A stretch of DNA of 64,000 nt from Flavobacterium sp. Lineage in GTDB: Bacteria; Bacteroidota; Bacteroidia; Flavobacteriales; Flavobacteriaceae. How positions within the stretch are numbered: the stretch's first letter is position 1; every line of letters starts with the position of its first letter. The stretch is from positions 186,001-250,000 of the forward strand of contig JADKHM010000002.1 of NCBI GenBank assembly GCA_016721735.1. Reading direction: 5' to 3'. Position numbers and translations under genes: made by a program. The notes below the pieces were generated by a model. It worked only from the letters and a program-made list of their open reading frames with translations. It was not told where the DNA came from and ran no database searches. Of this stretch, positions 45,731-55,200 are shown piece by piece.

Positions 45731-46030
45731 TTGTTGGTTAGTGGTTGTTGGTTGATGGTTTCCCCTCCTTTGGAGGGGTGCCTGAAAGGCGGGGTGGTCC
45801 AGCCCCGAGTGCTTCGCCAGCTCGTTCCGCACGTGTGAAGAGAAAACCCTTTTGTGATAGCGACTCGCAACACATTTTAAAATTGCGGTAAAAACGAGAA
45901 CTGCGTGAGGGATTGCGCTTTGTTTGAGCTCTTTTTGCGATGGCGTTCAGCGCAAAAAAGCGAGTGCAAAAGCCCGACCCTTGCGGTCACGCCCATAACT
46001 CACAACCGACAACTGACAACTGACAACTGT
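45731..46030. repeat. Compound repeat block in a 357-bp gap
   Basis: From left to right: a GTTGTTGGTTAGTGGTTG short repeat (45731-45765); the GC-rich double hairpin module (CCCCTCC/GGAGGGG, then GCC..GGC) and an AGCCCCGA fragment (45766-45808), as before copy 1 of the mosaic repeat; a different element (about 45820-45990) with ends CTGCGTGAGGGAT and CCCTTGCGGTCACGCCC and a palindromic centre TTTTTGCGATGG ... CGCAAAAAA; and CAACCGACAACTGACAAC (46000-46030), the inverted form of the left short repeat. No gene is visible. The whole gap between the oxidase and MFS genes is repeat material. Confidence 0.82.
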
Positions 46031-46033
46031 CCA

Positions 46034-47233
46034 CTACTTCTTTTTCAAATTCGGAAGAAAATAGCAAATGACACCAATAATCGGGAGAAATGAACAAATA
46101 TGATAGACGTATTGAATAGAAGTGTGATCCGCCAAAATCCCCAGCAAAGCCGAGCCCAAAGCGCCCATTCCGAAGGCAAATCCGTAGAACAAACCAGAGA
46201 TCATTCCGAGTTTTTTAGGAATCAATTCTTGCGCATAGACGATAATTGCTGGAAAAGCGGAAGAAATAATAATCCCAATGATAATCATCAAGACATCCGT
46301 CCAAAATAAATTGACATAAGGCAGCAACAATGCAAATGGCGTCGCGCCAAAAACCGAGAACCAAATGATGTATTTTCGACCAAATTTGTCACCAAGTGGC
46401 CCGCCTAAGATTGTACCTAGTGCATACGCAACAAGGTAAATAAACATGTGATACTGCGCTTGCTGAATGGAAAGATGAAACTTATCCATGAGGAAAAAAG
46501 TATAGTAAGTCGACAGGCTCGCAGAATAAAAAAACTTCGAAAAGATGACGATGAGCAGGATGGCGATACTCCATTTTACCCTTGACTTAGAAAGATCATG
46601 CAAATCAAAAAAAAGTGCGTTTTTATGGGTTCTATAAATGAGATGATCGCGATACCAAAAAGCAATTTTACTAATGATTCCAAGCGCAATAACTGCGGCA
46701 ACGACAAACCAAAGAATGTACTGTTGCCCGCGTGGCACAACTATTAACGCCACCAACAACGGACCCAAAGCCGTTCCCATATTGCCTCCAACTTGAAAGA
46801 TAGATTGCGCCAAACCGCGTTTTCCGCCAGATGCTAAATTGGAAATACGAGCTGATTCAGGATGAAAAATAGCAGAGCCAGTTCCGATAAGCATGACCGA
46901 CAGGAGAATCCATTGAAAGTTATCGGCAAAAGACAAGGAAATAATTCCTGCCAACGAAAATAACATGCCATAGACTTGCGAAAAAGGTTTGGGATGTTTA
47001 TCCGTATAATAACCTACAAACGGTTGTAAAATAGAGGCTGAGAACTGAAATGCAAATGTGATGAGTCCAATTTGCGAAAAGGATAAGTGATATTTTTCTT
47101 TTAAAATGGGATACACCGAAGGAATGATGGCTTGAATCAAATCGTTGAGCAAATGTGCAAAACTAATCGCAAACAATATCGAAAAAATCGTTTTTGAAAT
47201 TACCGCTTCTTTGGAGGTGCTTGTTGTTTGCAT
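46034..47233 (-). CDS. MFS transporter, fosmidomycin-resistance (Fsr) type
   Basis: 399 residues with 12 predicted membrane segments. The N-terminus (ILFAISFAHLLNDLIQAIIPSVYPILKEKYHLSFSQIG is the first loop; key part AHLLNDLIQ) and YTDKHPKPFSQVYG (loop 2-3 signature) match the Fsr-like drug/proton antiporters. The GGPLGDKFGRKYIIW stretch is the corresponding loop in the second half. It probably exports a small molecule or drug. The stop is next to the start of the AEC transporter gene (0-bp gap), so the two are in one operon. Confidence 0.87.
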   Translation of the reverse strand: MQTTSTSKEAVISKTIFSILFAISFAHLLNDLIQAIIPSVYPILKEKYHLSFSQIGLITFAFQFSASILQPFVGYYTDKHPKPFSQVYGMLFSLAGIISLSFADNFQWILLSVMLIGTGSAIFHPESARISNLASGGKRGLAQSIFQVGGNMGTALGPLLVALIVVPRGQQYILWFVVAAVIALGIISKIAFWYRDHLIYRTHKNALFFDLHDLSKSRVKWSIAILLIVIFSKFFYSASLSTYYTFFLMDKFHLSIQQAQYHMFIYLVAYALGTILGGPLGDKFGRKYIIWFSVFGATPFALLLPYVNLFWTDVLMIIIGIIISSAFPAIIVYAQELIPKKLGMISGLFYGFAFGMGALGSALLGILADHTSIQYVYHICSFLPIIGVICYFLPNLKKK

Positions 47234-48145
47234 TTAGAATGTTTTAAGTATAAAGTACCAAAAAGCCAAAGTGATGAATGATAATGGAATTCCAATACTC
47301 ACCATCATATTGCTTAATTTGGGTTTTAGTCCATAGGATGCTGATAAAATAGTTCCTGTTATCATCGGCGCCATGGCTGCTTCCATAATCGAGACATCAA
47401 CTACCAGTCCTTTTCCATTGCCTACCACTTTGTATAAAATGTAGAAAAATGCAGGCGTCAACATCAATTTGAAAAACAATCCCAAACGCAAGAACTTCCA
47501 ATGCTGGCTATTTTTATCAAACTTTATTTGATAACCCACAGATAAAAGTGCAATAGGTGTCACCGTACTTCCCAGTTTTTGAAAAACGGTTTGAAAGTCT
47601 GGGATAAAATCTACCGCAAGCAAACACATGATGCAAGCAATAAAAAATGCTATAAACGGAGGAAATAATAGAATTTTTCTACTCATTTCCTTTGCTGTAG
47701 CTTGGCCCTTTGAAAAATAAACTGCGGTAATAATTCCTAAAGTTGATATTACCACAAATGAGCCGGGCTGATCTACGATGATGGCGGTTTTCAATCCTTC
47801 TTCGCCAAACAATGCTTGAATGACTGGAAAACCGACAAATGAAGTATTGCCTAATCCCGCCGTGATGATGAGGCAGCCAATCAACTTGTTTGACCATTTG
47901 AGTCTTTTGCCAATGAGGTAGAAAAACAAAAACGAAAACAAAAAGCCAAGCCAAGCAATGCCTAATGGATATAACAACTGCGCATTGATTTGAATTTTGG
48001 GAATATAAAACAAGGCCAATGCTGGCAGTGAAATATAAATGACAAATTGGTTGAGTGTTAGGTGGGCGTTTTTAGGAAAAGCATTGACGAATTGCAATCC
48101 ATAACCCAAAATGAGACAGAGAAATAATAGGATAAAACTATCCAT
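47234..48145 (-). CDS. AEC family (auxin efflux carrier-like) transporter
   Basis: 303 residues, about 10 membrane segments in two five-helix halves. AGLGNTSFVGFPVIQALFGEEGL and AMAPMITGTILSASYGL are the conserved NhaA-fold crossover regions of the AEC family. Bacterial members are mostly carriers for malate or other organic acids; the substrate here is unknown. It is the first gene of an operon with the Fsr-type MFS gene (zero gap), and its start is only 3 bp from the frame of the divergent MeaB gene, so the promoter regions overlap. Confidence 0.85.
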   Translation of the reverse strand: MDSFILLFLCLILGYGLQFVNAFPKNAHLTLNQFVIYISLPALALFYIPKIQINAQLLYPLGIAWLGFLFSFLFFYLIGKRLKWSNKLIGCLIITAGLGNTSFVGFPVIQALFGEEGLKTAIIVDQPGSFVVISTLGIITAVYFSKGQATAKEMSRKILLFPPFIAFFIACIMCLLAVDFIPDFQTVFQKLGSTVTPIALLSVGYQIKFDKNSQHWKFLRLGLFFKLMLTPAFFYILYKVVGNGKGLVVDVSIMEAAMAPMITGTILSASYGLKPKLSNMMVSIGIPLSFITLAFWYFILKTF

Positions 48146-48286
48146 CTATTGATCGTTATTTTTTTGCAAAGGAACGTCAAAAAAAGAAAAAAACAAGCTT
48201 TATCACTGAAAAGCTCCATAAAAATAAATGAAGCAATGACAGCGCTATCTTATTATTTTGCTAATTTTACCCAAACGATTTTTTAC

Positions 48287-49375
48287 TTGACGACTCCAAA
48301 GAAAAAAGATACTGCTTTACACGAAAAAGCTGGCATTTCTCCACCGGAAATGATTAGCAGTGACGCTGTAAACGCCGTTCAGCAATTCAGAAGACAACTT
48401 CCCTCAACGGAAAATCTAATCGATGGTATTTTGAAAGGAGACATTACTTCTTTAAGTCGCGCCATTACGATTATTGAAAGCACCAATCCATCACATCTAG
48501 AGAAAGCGAATGCCATTATTGCAGCTTGTTTGCCCCATGCCAATCAATCTGTTCGCATTGGGATAACAGGTGTTCCCGGTGTCGGAAAAAGTACCTTTAT
48601 CGAAGCGTTTGGTAAACATTTGACGGGTTTAGGAAAGAAAGTTGCGGTGTTAGCCGTTGACCCAAGTAGCACGATTTCACACGGCAGCATTTTGGGAGAT
48701 AAGACGCGAATGGAAGAATTGGTCAAAGACAAAAATGCCTTTATAAGACCATCCGCTTCTGGAGAAACTTTGGGTGGTGTTGCCCGAAAAACAAGAGAAA
48801 CCATTACTTTGTGTGAAGCCGCTGGTTTTGATACCATTCTAATTGAAACTGTGGGCGTTGGTCAAAGTGAAACGGCGGTTCATAGTATGGTCGACTTTTT
48901 TTTATTGCTTAAAATTTCAGGTGCAGGCGACGAATTACAAGGCATCAAGCGTGGTATTATGGAAATGGCGGATTTAATTGTCATTAACAAAGCTGACGGC
49001 GACAATGTTAAAAAAGCCAACTTGGCAAAAGTCGAGTTTCATCGTGCGTTGCATTTATTTCCGGCAAAGAAATCAGGTTGGACTGCTTCGGCCACAACAT
49101 GCAGTTCGATTTCCGGCGATGGCATCGAAAATGTGTGGAAAATTATTGGCGATTTTTTAAACTTGACCAAAGGCAACGCGTATTTCTTCGAAAAGCGTAA
49201 AGAACAAAACCAATATTGGATGATGGAAACCATCGTTGAAGAATTGAAAATAAATTTCTTCCAACATCCTGAAATTTTATCATTAATTGGATCCAATAAA
49301 AAAGCAGTGGCCAATGACGAAATTTCACCATTTACCGCTGCTCAAAATATTTTGAAAGTGTATTTTAAGAAATAG
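48287..49375 (+). CDS. meaB: Methylmalonyl-CoA mutase-associated GTPase MeaB
   Basis: 362 residues from the TTG at 48287. MeaB loads and protects adenosylcobalamin in methylmalonyl-CoA mutase. P-loop GVPGVGKSTFIE, switch regions AVLAVDPSSTISHGSILGDKTRM, RPSASGETLGGVA, ETVGVGQSE and NKADG are all present; the C-terminal dimerisation helices follow. The open frame extends upstream (ATG at 48236, first codon at 48149), but a -7-like box TAATTTTA at 48262-48269 lies inside that extension. Reading from TTG 48287 gives the family-like start TTPKKKDTALHEKAGISPPE. The gene connects with the carboxylase operon and the adenosyltransferase. Confidence 0.92.
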   Translation: MTTPKKKDTALHEKAGISPPEMISSDAVNAVQQFRRQLPSTENLIDGILKGDITSLSRAITIIESTNPSHLEKANAIIAACLPHANQSVRIGITGVPGVGKSTFIEAFGKHLTGLGKKVAVLAVDPSSTISHGSILGDKTRMEELVKDKNAFIRPSASGETLGGVARKTRETITLCEAAGFDTILIETVGVGQSETAVHSMVDFFLLLKISGAGDELQGIKRGIMEMADLIVINKADGDNVKKANLAKVEFHRALHLFPAKKSGWTASATTCSSISGDGIENVWKIIGDFLNLTKGNAYFFEKRKEQNQYWMMETIVEELKINFFQHPEILSLIGSNKKAVANDEISPFTAAQNILKVYFKK

Positions 49376-49603
49376 TTACTCCTCGTAACGCGCTACTTCT
49401 CGATCGTAAAATTCATTAGCTAACACAAGTAAACCTTCCATTTCGGCGTTAAGTTCCGCTTCGTCGAGATCTTCGGCTTCTTCCATAAACTCAACTTCAT
49501 CGTCCTTGAGGTTGATGATAAATCTTGGGTAATCCAAATGAATGATGAAGATATCATCTGGGAAATCGGTGTTGTCTCCGAGGAGAAATTTTGGTAATTC
49601 CAT
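49376..49603 (-). CDS. Small acidic protein of unknown function
   Basis: 75 residues from the ATG at 49603 (MELPKFLLGDNTDFPDDIFI). A longer frame to 49672 would translate the short-repeat hairpin and is rejected. The protein is strongly acidic (DDEVEFMEEAEDLDEAELNAE). It looks like a known conserved flavobacterial small protein, but I assign no family or function. It is convergent with meaB (stops adjacent) and downstream of the SPFH gene on the same strand. Confidence 0.75.
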   Translation of the reverse strand: MELPKFLLGDNTDFPDDIFIIHLDYPRFIINLKDDEVEFMEEAEDLDEAELNAEMEGLLVLANEFYDREVARYEE

Positions 49604-49613
49604 AGTTGTTTTG

Positions 49614-49674
49614 GGTTGTAAGTTGTACGTTGTAAGCCATAAGTTGTTTAACCAATAACTTACAACGTACAACT
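49614..49674. repeat. Inverted pair of GTTGTAAGTTGTACG repeats
   Basis: Arms AAGTTGTACGTTGTAAG (49620-49636) and CTTACAACGTACAACTT (49657-49673) are perfectly complementary over 17 bp. They occupy the 75-bp gap between SPFH and the small acidic gene. Confidence 0.9.
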
Positions 49675-49678
49675 TTTT

Positions 49679-50584
49679 TTATTTATCTGACAATATCACC
49701 GGCGCACTTTTCCCATTCATAAAAATAATTTTGGTATTGGGTGAAGCTGCCAATTCTTTTTGTGCTTTGATTTGTTCGTATTGCAATTGTTTGTCGGTCA
49801 AGCCCATCGAAATAATTCGTTGATAGTCTGCAATACCTTGCGCTTCTACTCTTTTTCGCTCTGCTTCTTGTTTCTCTTTTTGAAGAACAAACTGCATTTT
49901 TTGTGCTTCTTGTTCTGCATTAATTTTACTTTCAATGGTTGTTTTTACAGAAGCTGGAAGATTGATGTTTCTGATAAGCAACTGCTCTAAAATCAAACCT
50001 CTCGATTTGAAATCATCTTCGATACTTTTGTAAATACGTTGTTGAAATTCGTTACGTTTTGTAGAATATAGCGCCACCGCATCATAATAAACAGCGTTGT
50101 CACGAATACGAGTTCGTGTGACTGGACGAACAATCTTGTCCGTATAGTTTACCCCAATTTGCTTAAAAATTTTCGGAGCCGATTCTGGTGAAATACGATA
50201 TAAGACGGTTAAGTCGATGACTACTTCCAAACCATCATTCGATAGTACTCGAATAGCGTCATCGCCTTCTTGAGCACCTTCAGAATGAATCGCCGACATG
50301 GTGTAGTTTTGTGTTTGAATATCAAAATCAGTCACATCCAATAATGGATTGATAATATGCAAACCGCTTTCTAAAACATCGGGTTGAACGCTACCATAAA
50401 GCGACTTAACACCAACTTTCCCTGCATCAATTTGTTTAAAAACGGAGGCGGAAATTCCGATTAAGATTAAAATGAATCCAATAATTTTTAGTGGCTGGGT
50501 CAACTTAGCAAGAGGATGATTTGGATTAGTAGAAGTAAAACTGGCAATCAGAAAGATGGCACCTAAAATAATGAATAGTATCAT
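49679..50584 (-). CDS. SPFH/prohibitin family membrane protein
   Basis: 301 residues. Two hydrophobic stretches at the N-terminus (IILGAIFLIASF and IIGFILILIGISASVF) are followed by the SPFH domain (about residues 50-220; VGVKSLYGSVQPDVLESGLHI, DGLEVVIDLTVLYRISP) and a coiled coil (AEQEAQKMQFVLQKEKQEAE, AQGIADYQRI). Prohibitins form membrane scaffolds that often control proteases such as FtsH. No partner gene is next to it. Confidence 0.92.
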   Translation of the reverse strand: MILFIILGAIFLIASFTSTNPNHPLAKLTQPLKIIGFILILIGISASVFKQIDAGKVGVKSLYGSVQPDVLESGLHIINPLLDVTDFDIQTQNYTMSAIHSEGAQEGDDAIRVLSNDGLEVVIDLTVLYRISPESAPKIFKQIGVNYTDKIVRPVTRTRIRDNAVYYDAVALYSTKRNEFQQRIYKSIEDDFKSRGLILEQLLIRNINLPASVKTTIESKINAEQEAQKMQFVLQKEKQEAERKRVEAQGIADYQRIISMGLTDKQLQYEQIKAQKELAASPNTKIIFMNGKSAPVILSDK

Positions 50585-50653
50585 TTTTTGTTTTTTAAAA
50601 TGTGGTGTTTATACGAGCAATTGCTTTTTAAGTTACATTCAGTTATCGGTATC

Positions 50654-52035
50654 TTACGAAGTGTGATTTTCAATCACTAGCTTTTTGGTCAGTTTTTCAA
50701 ATCGAATGTACAAGAACAATGCTGCGGCAGTCAAACCAGCAAGCAATCCAATCCAAATTCCTGTGGCCTTTAGTTCGGTATAAATTCCGAGATAAAAGAA
50801 ATTGGAAATCCAATAATCCAATAAGCAACGAAGGTAATATACATCGGAATTTTCACATCTTGCAATCCTCTTAAGGCGCCCAAAACAACCACTTGAATGC
50901 CATCTGAAATTTGAAAAACAGCCGCCACCAAAAGCAACTGCGAAGCAATCGAAATTACCTCAGCATTATCAAACAACTGCAAGGAATTGTCCATATCTAA
51001 AAATAAATGCGGCAGAAATTGATGCAAAGCCACGAATAAGATGGCAAATATGGTTTCTAGGATAATTGCTAATAAGAATATGGATCGCGCGACAATAATC
51101 AAATTCTTGTAATCATTGAGTCCTTTTTGATTACTCACGCGAATCATAGCGGCAACATTCAAACCCATCGCAAACATAAAAGTGGTCGTGGCTAACGTCA
51201 AGGCTATTTGGTTTGCCGCTTGACTGGTTTTTCCTATCGAACCTGAAAGCCATATCGCTGCCGTAAATAAGGTTACTTCAAACAACATTTGCATGGCCGA
51301 TGGAAAACCCAAATTGATAATTTGCTTTAAGATCTTTTTCCTAATTTGATTAAAACTGAATTTCGAAAAATAGATTTTCAATTCTTCGTTATGTTTCAAA
51401 AGATAATGCATAAAAACAACCATCATAATCCTAGAAATAACAGTTCCTAAAGCTGCGCCAATAATACCCAATTTTGGAAAAAACCAAATCCCATAAATCA
51501 ACACGTAATTAAAAAATATGTGCACGACATTCGCCATAAAAATCGAGTACATCGAGTATTTCGTTTTCGACAAACCATCCGCAAATTGCTTATATCCTTG
51601 ATAAATAATGACTGGAATCAAAGAAAAAGCAACCCAATCAATGTAAGGAGCTGCCAAGGCAACTACCGCGTCAGGTTGATGCATCAGATGCATAATGGGT
51701 TTTGCCAACACAATCATGATAAATAAAGCAATCCCGATGAGCGTGCACAATAACAATCCATGATGAAAAACCGAACGGATTTTCGATGCGTCTTGCTCCG
51801 CATCAGCTTCTGCAATAATGGGCGTAATAGCGGTAGAAAAACCAATTCCTATCGACATGCCAATAAAAATAAAACTATTGCCCAACGAAACGGCAGCTAA
51901 CTCTGTTGAACCTAAATTCCCCACCATAATGTTATCGACAATACCAATTAAGGTGTGACCTAGCATGCCTAAAATGACAGGATACGCTAATTTTATATTA
52001 TAGGAAAACTCTTTGGTGTAGGTAGAAAACTTCAA
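50654..52035 (-). CDS. MATE family efflux transporter with a C-terminal frameshift
   Basis: A NorM-like multidrug/Na+ or H+ antiporter. The main frame (52035-50770, 421 residues) has the 12-helix MATE layout, with PVILGMLGHTLIGIVDNIMVG and INLGFPSAMQMLFEV as the two repeat starts. It breaks at ISFISEFIPN. Adding one base to an A4 run (50794-50797) restores ISFYLGIYTELKATGIWIG and the last helix (LLAGLTAAALFLYI), ending at 50654. The whole span is one base short of a multiple of three. About 460 residues is the normal family length. Sequencing error or genuine mutation cannot be separated here. Confidence 0.86.
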
Positions 52036-52138
52036 ATCGTAACTTTTTTGCCAAAAGTACGTCAGATAAAACTTTTAACTACTAAACAATTCTTAAATAT
52101 CCAGAATTCCCTAATTTTACTCCATCAAACAATTCACT

Positions 52139-53197
52139 ATGAAAAAAACACTACTTTTCCTTTTTACCTTGCTTTTGTTAGAAAATGCACATGCCCAAAA
52201 CATCTTTAAAGATGATTTTTCGACCTACACAATCAATCAAGAACTTAGCGGACAAGGGCTTTGGTCAAACAGTCCCATTTTACCAAATGTGGGCATTGGA
52301 GCTTGCCTTCCTTTAAGTGCAAACGAGCCATGTTTCGGCACCAAAGTGATAGGCCAATCTGTGAGTTACCCAAGTTACGGATCTTCAGAAAGTAGTATTC
52401 TTCTGGGTCCAGTTCAAGATGGAGTTGCAAGAGCCATCACGCCAATTGTTTCTGGGGGAGATTTATATTTGGGATTAGTCTTAAATATTACATCGGCGCC
52501 CACTACTGCAGGATTACCAGTCGACTTTTTACGAGTTATCAATAGTGATGCGACACAAGTTACCTATAGATTATTAGTTAAAGATGCTGGATTCGGTTAC
52601 AATGTTGGGATCAGAAAAGGCGCATCAAGTAATGCCACAGTATATACTGGAGATATCTTCAATTATGGTGAAAATGTTTTAGTAATTCTTAAATATTCCC
52701 ATTTAGATGGTCCAAATGATGACATCGTAAGCGCTTTTATTAATCCAATATACGGCGATGGTGAACCTGCAAATCCAAACATTACAAATGCCTCGGGATT
52801 TGACCAAAGTGGTGCTATTGACCGTGTTGCATTTAGAATGAATTATAACGTAACGGCATCGATGCCAACAGGTGTACTTGGGTTGGTTAGTACTTCTACG
52901 ACATGGGAAGGTCTATCTTTCTTGCCGTTAGGTGTCAATCAATTTGAAGCCAATAATGTAACTATTTCAAGTGTCCTAGAAAATGGGCAACTGCAAATAA
53001 GTTCAAAAAAAACCTTGAATAATGTTCATATGAAACTGTATTCAGCAACCGGAGCGTTACTTGAGGAAAAAATGATAAATATTCCGACAGGCACTTCACA
53101 AATTGGACTTGCTTCAAAATTAAGTAGCGGTCTTTATATTATTCAACTTTATGACGAAAGTGGCGAAAAAAGCAGCTTCAAAATGATATCTAAATAA
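52139..53197 (+). CDS. T9SS cargo protein, tandem pair, first copy
   Basis: 352 residues: signal peptide MKKTLLFLFTLLLLENAHAQ, then about 255 residues starting NIFKDDFSTYTINQELSGQG, a jelly-roll-like beta region (DLYLGLVLNI, DRVAFRMNYN), and a type A T9SS sorting domain (NQFEANNVTISSVLENGQLQ ... SSGLYIIQLYDESG ... FKMISK). No catalytic motif is obvious. A TAATTTTA -7-like box lies about 25 bp upstream. It is followed after 23 bp by a paralogue with about the same layout; the two are probably co-transcribed. Confidence 0.85.
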   Translation: MKKTLLFLFTLLLLENAHAQNIFKDDFSTYTINQELSGQGLWSNSPILPNVGIGACLPLSANEPCFGTKVIGQSVSYPSYGSSESSILLGPVQDGVARAITPIVSGGDLYLGLVLNITSAPTTAGLPVDFLRVINSDATQVTYRLLVKDAGFGYNVGIRKGASSNATVYTGDIFNYGENVLVILKYSHLDGPNDDIVSAFINPIYGDGEPANPNITNASGFDQSGAIDRVAFRMNYNVTASMPTGVLGLVSTSTTWEGLSFLPLGVNQFEANNVTISSVLENGQLQISSKKTLNNVHMKLYSATGALLEEKMINIPTGTSQIGLASKLSSGLYIIQLYDESGEKSSFKMISK

Positions 53198-53220
53198 TCT
53201 TCAATCAATAAACATAAAAA

Positions 53221-54246
53221 ATGAAAACCAAATTAATTCTAGTTGCGCTTATTGCAACTTTCGGTGCCAACGCTCAAAACATTTTCCAAGATGATTTTTC
53301 AACGTATTTTACGGGTGTCGATCTAAATAATCAAGGAAACTGGTCTAACAACTCCTCAAATCCTGGTGGATTAGGCGCGGCAATCGGAGCGATTCCTAAT
53401 AATGCAGACGTATTGGCAACGCCAGTATCCTATCCTGATTATGGTTCTAGCATCAACTCCATAAAAATTAGCCCAGATTCAGATGGTTGCGGAACTGAGT
53501 TTCCTACGGTCACTTCAGGAGATCTTTATGTGGGTTTTATCTTAAACTTAAGCAATGCGCAAGCCAACAACAACAGCGATTTCTTCCGAGTAATGAGCGG
53601 TGGTAATTTCAATACCACTTTTCGTTTATACGCTACGCCTGCTCCAGGTGCCTTTTTCTTAGGAGTTAGCAAAGGAGCCAACGGAAATCAAATCAACTTT
53701 ACAGCAAATGCACTAGCATATAATCAAGATCACTTGGTTATCATGAAGTACACGCAAGGTTCTGGAACCAATGACGACCTCATTTCTATGTATGTAGATC
53801 CAACTTTTACTGGCGGAGAACCAGCTATTGCAACAGTGACTAATAACGTTGGACTTGACCAAGCGGGTAGCTTAGATCGCCTTTCATTCAGACAAAACTG
53901 GACCGACGGTATGCCAACTGGAAATGCTGGTCTTTTAAGTTTAGCGCTAACATGGTCTGATTTAGCATTTTCATTAGGAACGGAACAGTTTGATGCAAAT
54001 TCAATCGCCATTTCAAGTACTAATGCAAAAAATGGGGAACTTACGCTGCAATCGAATATCGCCATGGATAAGGCTACTTTGAAAATTGTAGCCATCAACG
54101 GAACGGTAATCGAAAATAAAAACATCGCCATCGAAGCAGCAACAAATACCATTGCCATCAATCCTATTCGTTCTGCTGGTATTTATATCGTAGCAATCAC
54201 GAACGCAAACGGAAAAAGATTTACGCAAAAAATCATGGTAAATTAA
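53221..54246 (+). CDS. T9SS cargo protein, tandem pair, second copy
   Basis: 341 residues, paralogue of the preceding gene: signal peptide MKTKLILVALIATFGANAQ, NIFQDDFSTYFTGVDLNNQG, DLYVGFILNLSNA, GGEPAIATVTNNVGLDQAGS and DRLSFRQNW align with the first copy. The sorting domain ends RSAGIYIVAITNANG ... TQKIMVN. Like its neighbour it is exported and displayed or released by T9SS; biochemical function unknown. A strong terminator follows 20 bp later. Confidence 0.85.
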   Translation: MKTKLILVALIATFGANAQNIFQDDFSTYFTGVDLNNQGNWSNNSSNPGGLGAAIGAIPNNADVLATPVSYPDYGSSINSIKISPDSDGCGTEFPTVTSGDLYVGFILNLSNAQANNNSDFFRVMSGGNFNTTFRLYATPAPGAFFLGVSKGANGNQINFTANALAYNQDHLVIMKYTQGSGTNDDLISMYVDPTFTGGEPAIATVTNNVGLDQAGSLDRLSFRQNWTDGMPTGNAGLLSLALTWSDLAFSLGTEQFDANSIAISSTNAKNGELTLQSNIAMDKATLKIVAINGTVIENKNIAIEAATNTIAINPIRSAGIYIVAITNANGKRFTQKIMVN

Positions 54247-54267
54247 GCCATAACCGAATACAAATAC

Positions 54268-54297
54268 AAAGGCTCTGAAATTCAGAGCCTTTTTTTA
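54268..54297 (+). terminator. Terminator of the T9SS tandem pair
   Basis: Stem AAAGGCTCTGAA / TTCAGAGCCTTT, perfect, with seven T. The 3' end overlaps the stop of the convergent PPK2 gene. Confidence 0.92.
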
Positions 54298-55167
54298 TTC
54301 CAATTCTTTCCGGTATTTTTCCATATTCGCTTTGACACTTTCATCCAATTCAGGCGCTTTAATATCCGAATACCGCTGCATTTCCTCCCAAATGATCTTG
54401 GCCACAATATACCGTGACATTTCTTTATCATCCGCCGGAATCACAAACCAAGGTGCATGAGGCTTCGCGGTTTTCAAAATCGCCTCTTGGTAGTATTTCA
54501 TATAATCATCCCAGCGTTCTCGTTCTTTCAAATCACCAACCGAAAATTTCCAATTGTCTTCCCCATTCTCCAAGCGATGCAATAATCTCTGGCGTTGCTC
54601 CTCTTTACTCATATGCAAATAAAACTTCAAAACAATAGTGCCATTCTCTACCAAGTGCTGTTCAAAATGGTTAATTTGTTCCATCCGCTTTTCCCAAAAT
54701 TCAGGGGTGACCTCTTCCACTTTTTCAATACCTGGCAAATTCTCATTCAATAGATATTCAGGATGCACTCTCGTAACCAATACATTTTCATAATGCGTTC
54801 GATTAAAAACCGCAAACTTCCCTTTTTCTGGCAAAGCCAAATAATGACGCCATAAATAATCGTGCTCCAACTCGGTCGAATTGGGCGACTTAAAACTTTG
54901 CACCACAACACCTCGCGGGTTGAATTCTTTAAAAACTTCACGTATCAAACTGTCTTTCCCCGACGTATCCATGCCTTGCAAACAAATCAAAACGCCGTAC
55001 CGATTGTGCGCGTACATCACATCTTGGAATTTGCTCAATTTTTCTTGCACTTTGTCCAATTTCGCTTCTTTCTCCTCGGAATCTGCATCCACTTGTAACC
55101 GGGTAGGAAACGTCGACAAATCTAGTGTCGAAACTACTCTAAAATCTTCGGGCTGAATTGACTTCAT
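54295..55167 (-). CDS. Polyphosphate kinase 2 family protein
   Basis: 290 residues from the ATG at 55167 (MKSIQPEDFRVVSTLDLS). The frame extends to 55254, but the extension translates mosaic repeat copy 8 and is rejected. PPK2 enzymes transfer phosphate between polyphosphate and nucleotides. Walker A LQGMDTSGKDSLIREVF, the RHYLALPEKGKFAVFNRTHYENVLVTRVHP-type Walker B area (key part VFNRTHYENVLV) and the lid region LHMSKEEQRQRLLHRLENG are visible. Single-domain length fits an ADP/AMP-phosphorylating PPK2; which class is not decided. Confidence 0.92.
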   Translation of the reverse strand: MKSIQPEDFRVVSTLDLSTFPTRLQVDADSEEKEAKLDKVQEKLSKFQDVMYAHNRYGVLICLQGMDTSGKDSLIREVFKEFNPRGVVVQSFKSPNSTELEHDYLWRHYLALPEKGKFAVFNRTHYENVLVTRVHPEYLLNENLPGIEKVEEVTPEFWEKRMEQINHFEQHLVENGTIVLKFYLHMSKEEQRQRLLHRLENGEDNWKFSVGDLKERERWDDYMKYYQEAILKTAKPHAPWFVIPADDKEMSRYIVAKIIWEEMQRYSDIKAPELDESVKANMEKYRKELE

Positions 55168-55200
55168 AATTTTACTTTTATTTGAGTAAATATACTTATT

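Noticed and set aside
48149..48286. Longer starts of MeaB at 48149 or 48236
   Set aside because: A -7-like box lies inside this stretch and family-like sequence begins at TTG 48287; the ATG at 48236 remains a weaker alternative.
49604..49672. N-terminal extension of the small acidic protein
   Set aside because: It translates the GTTGTAAG inverted repeat.
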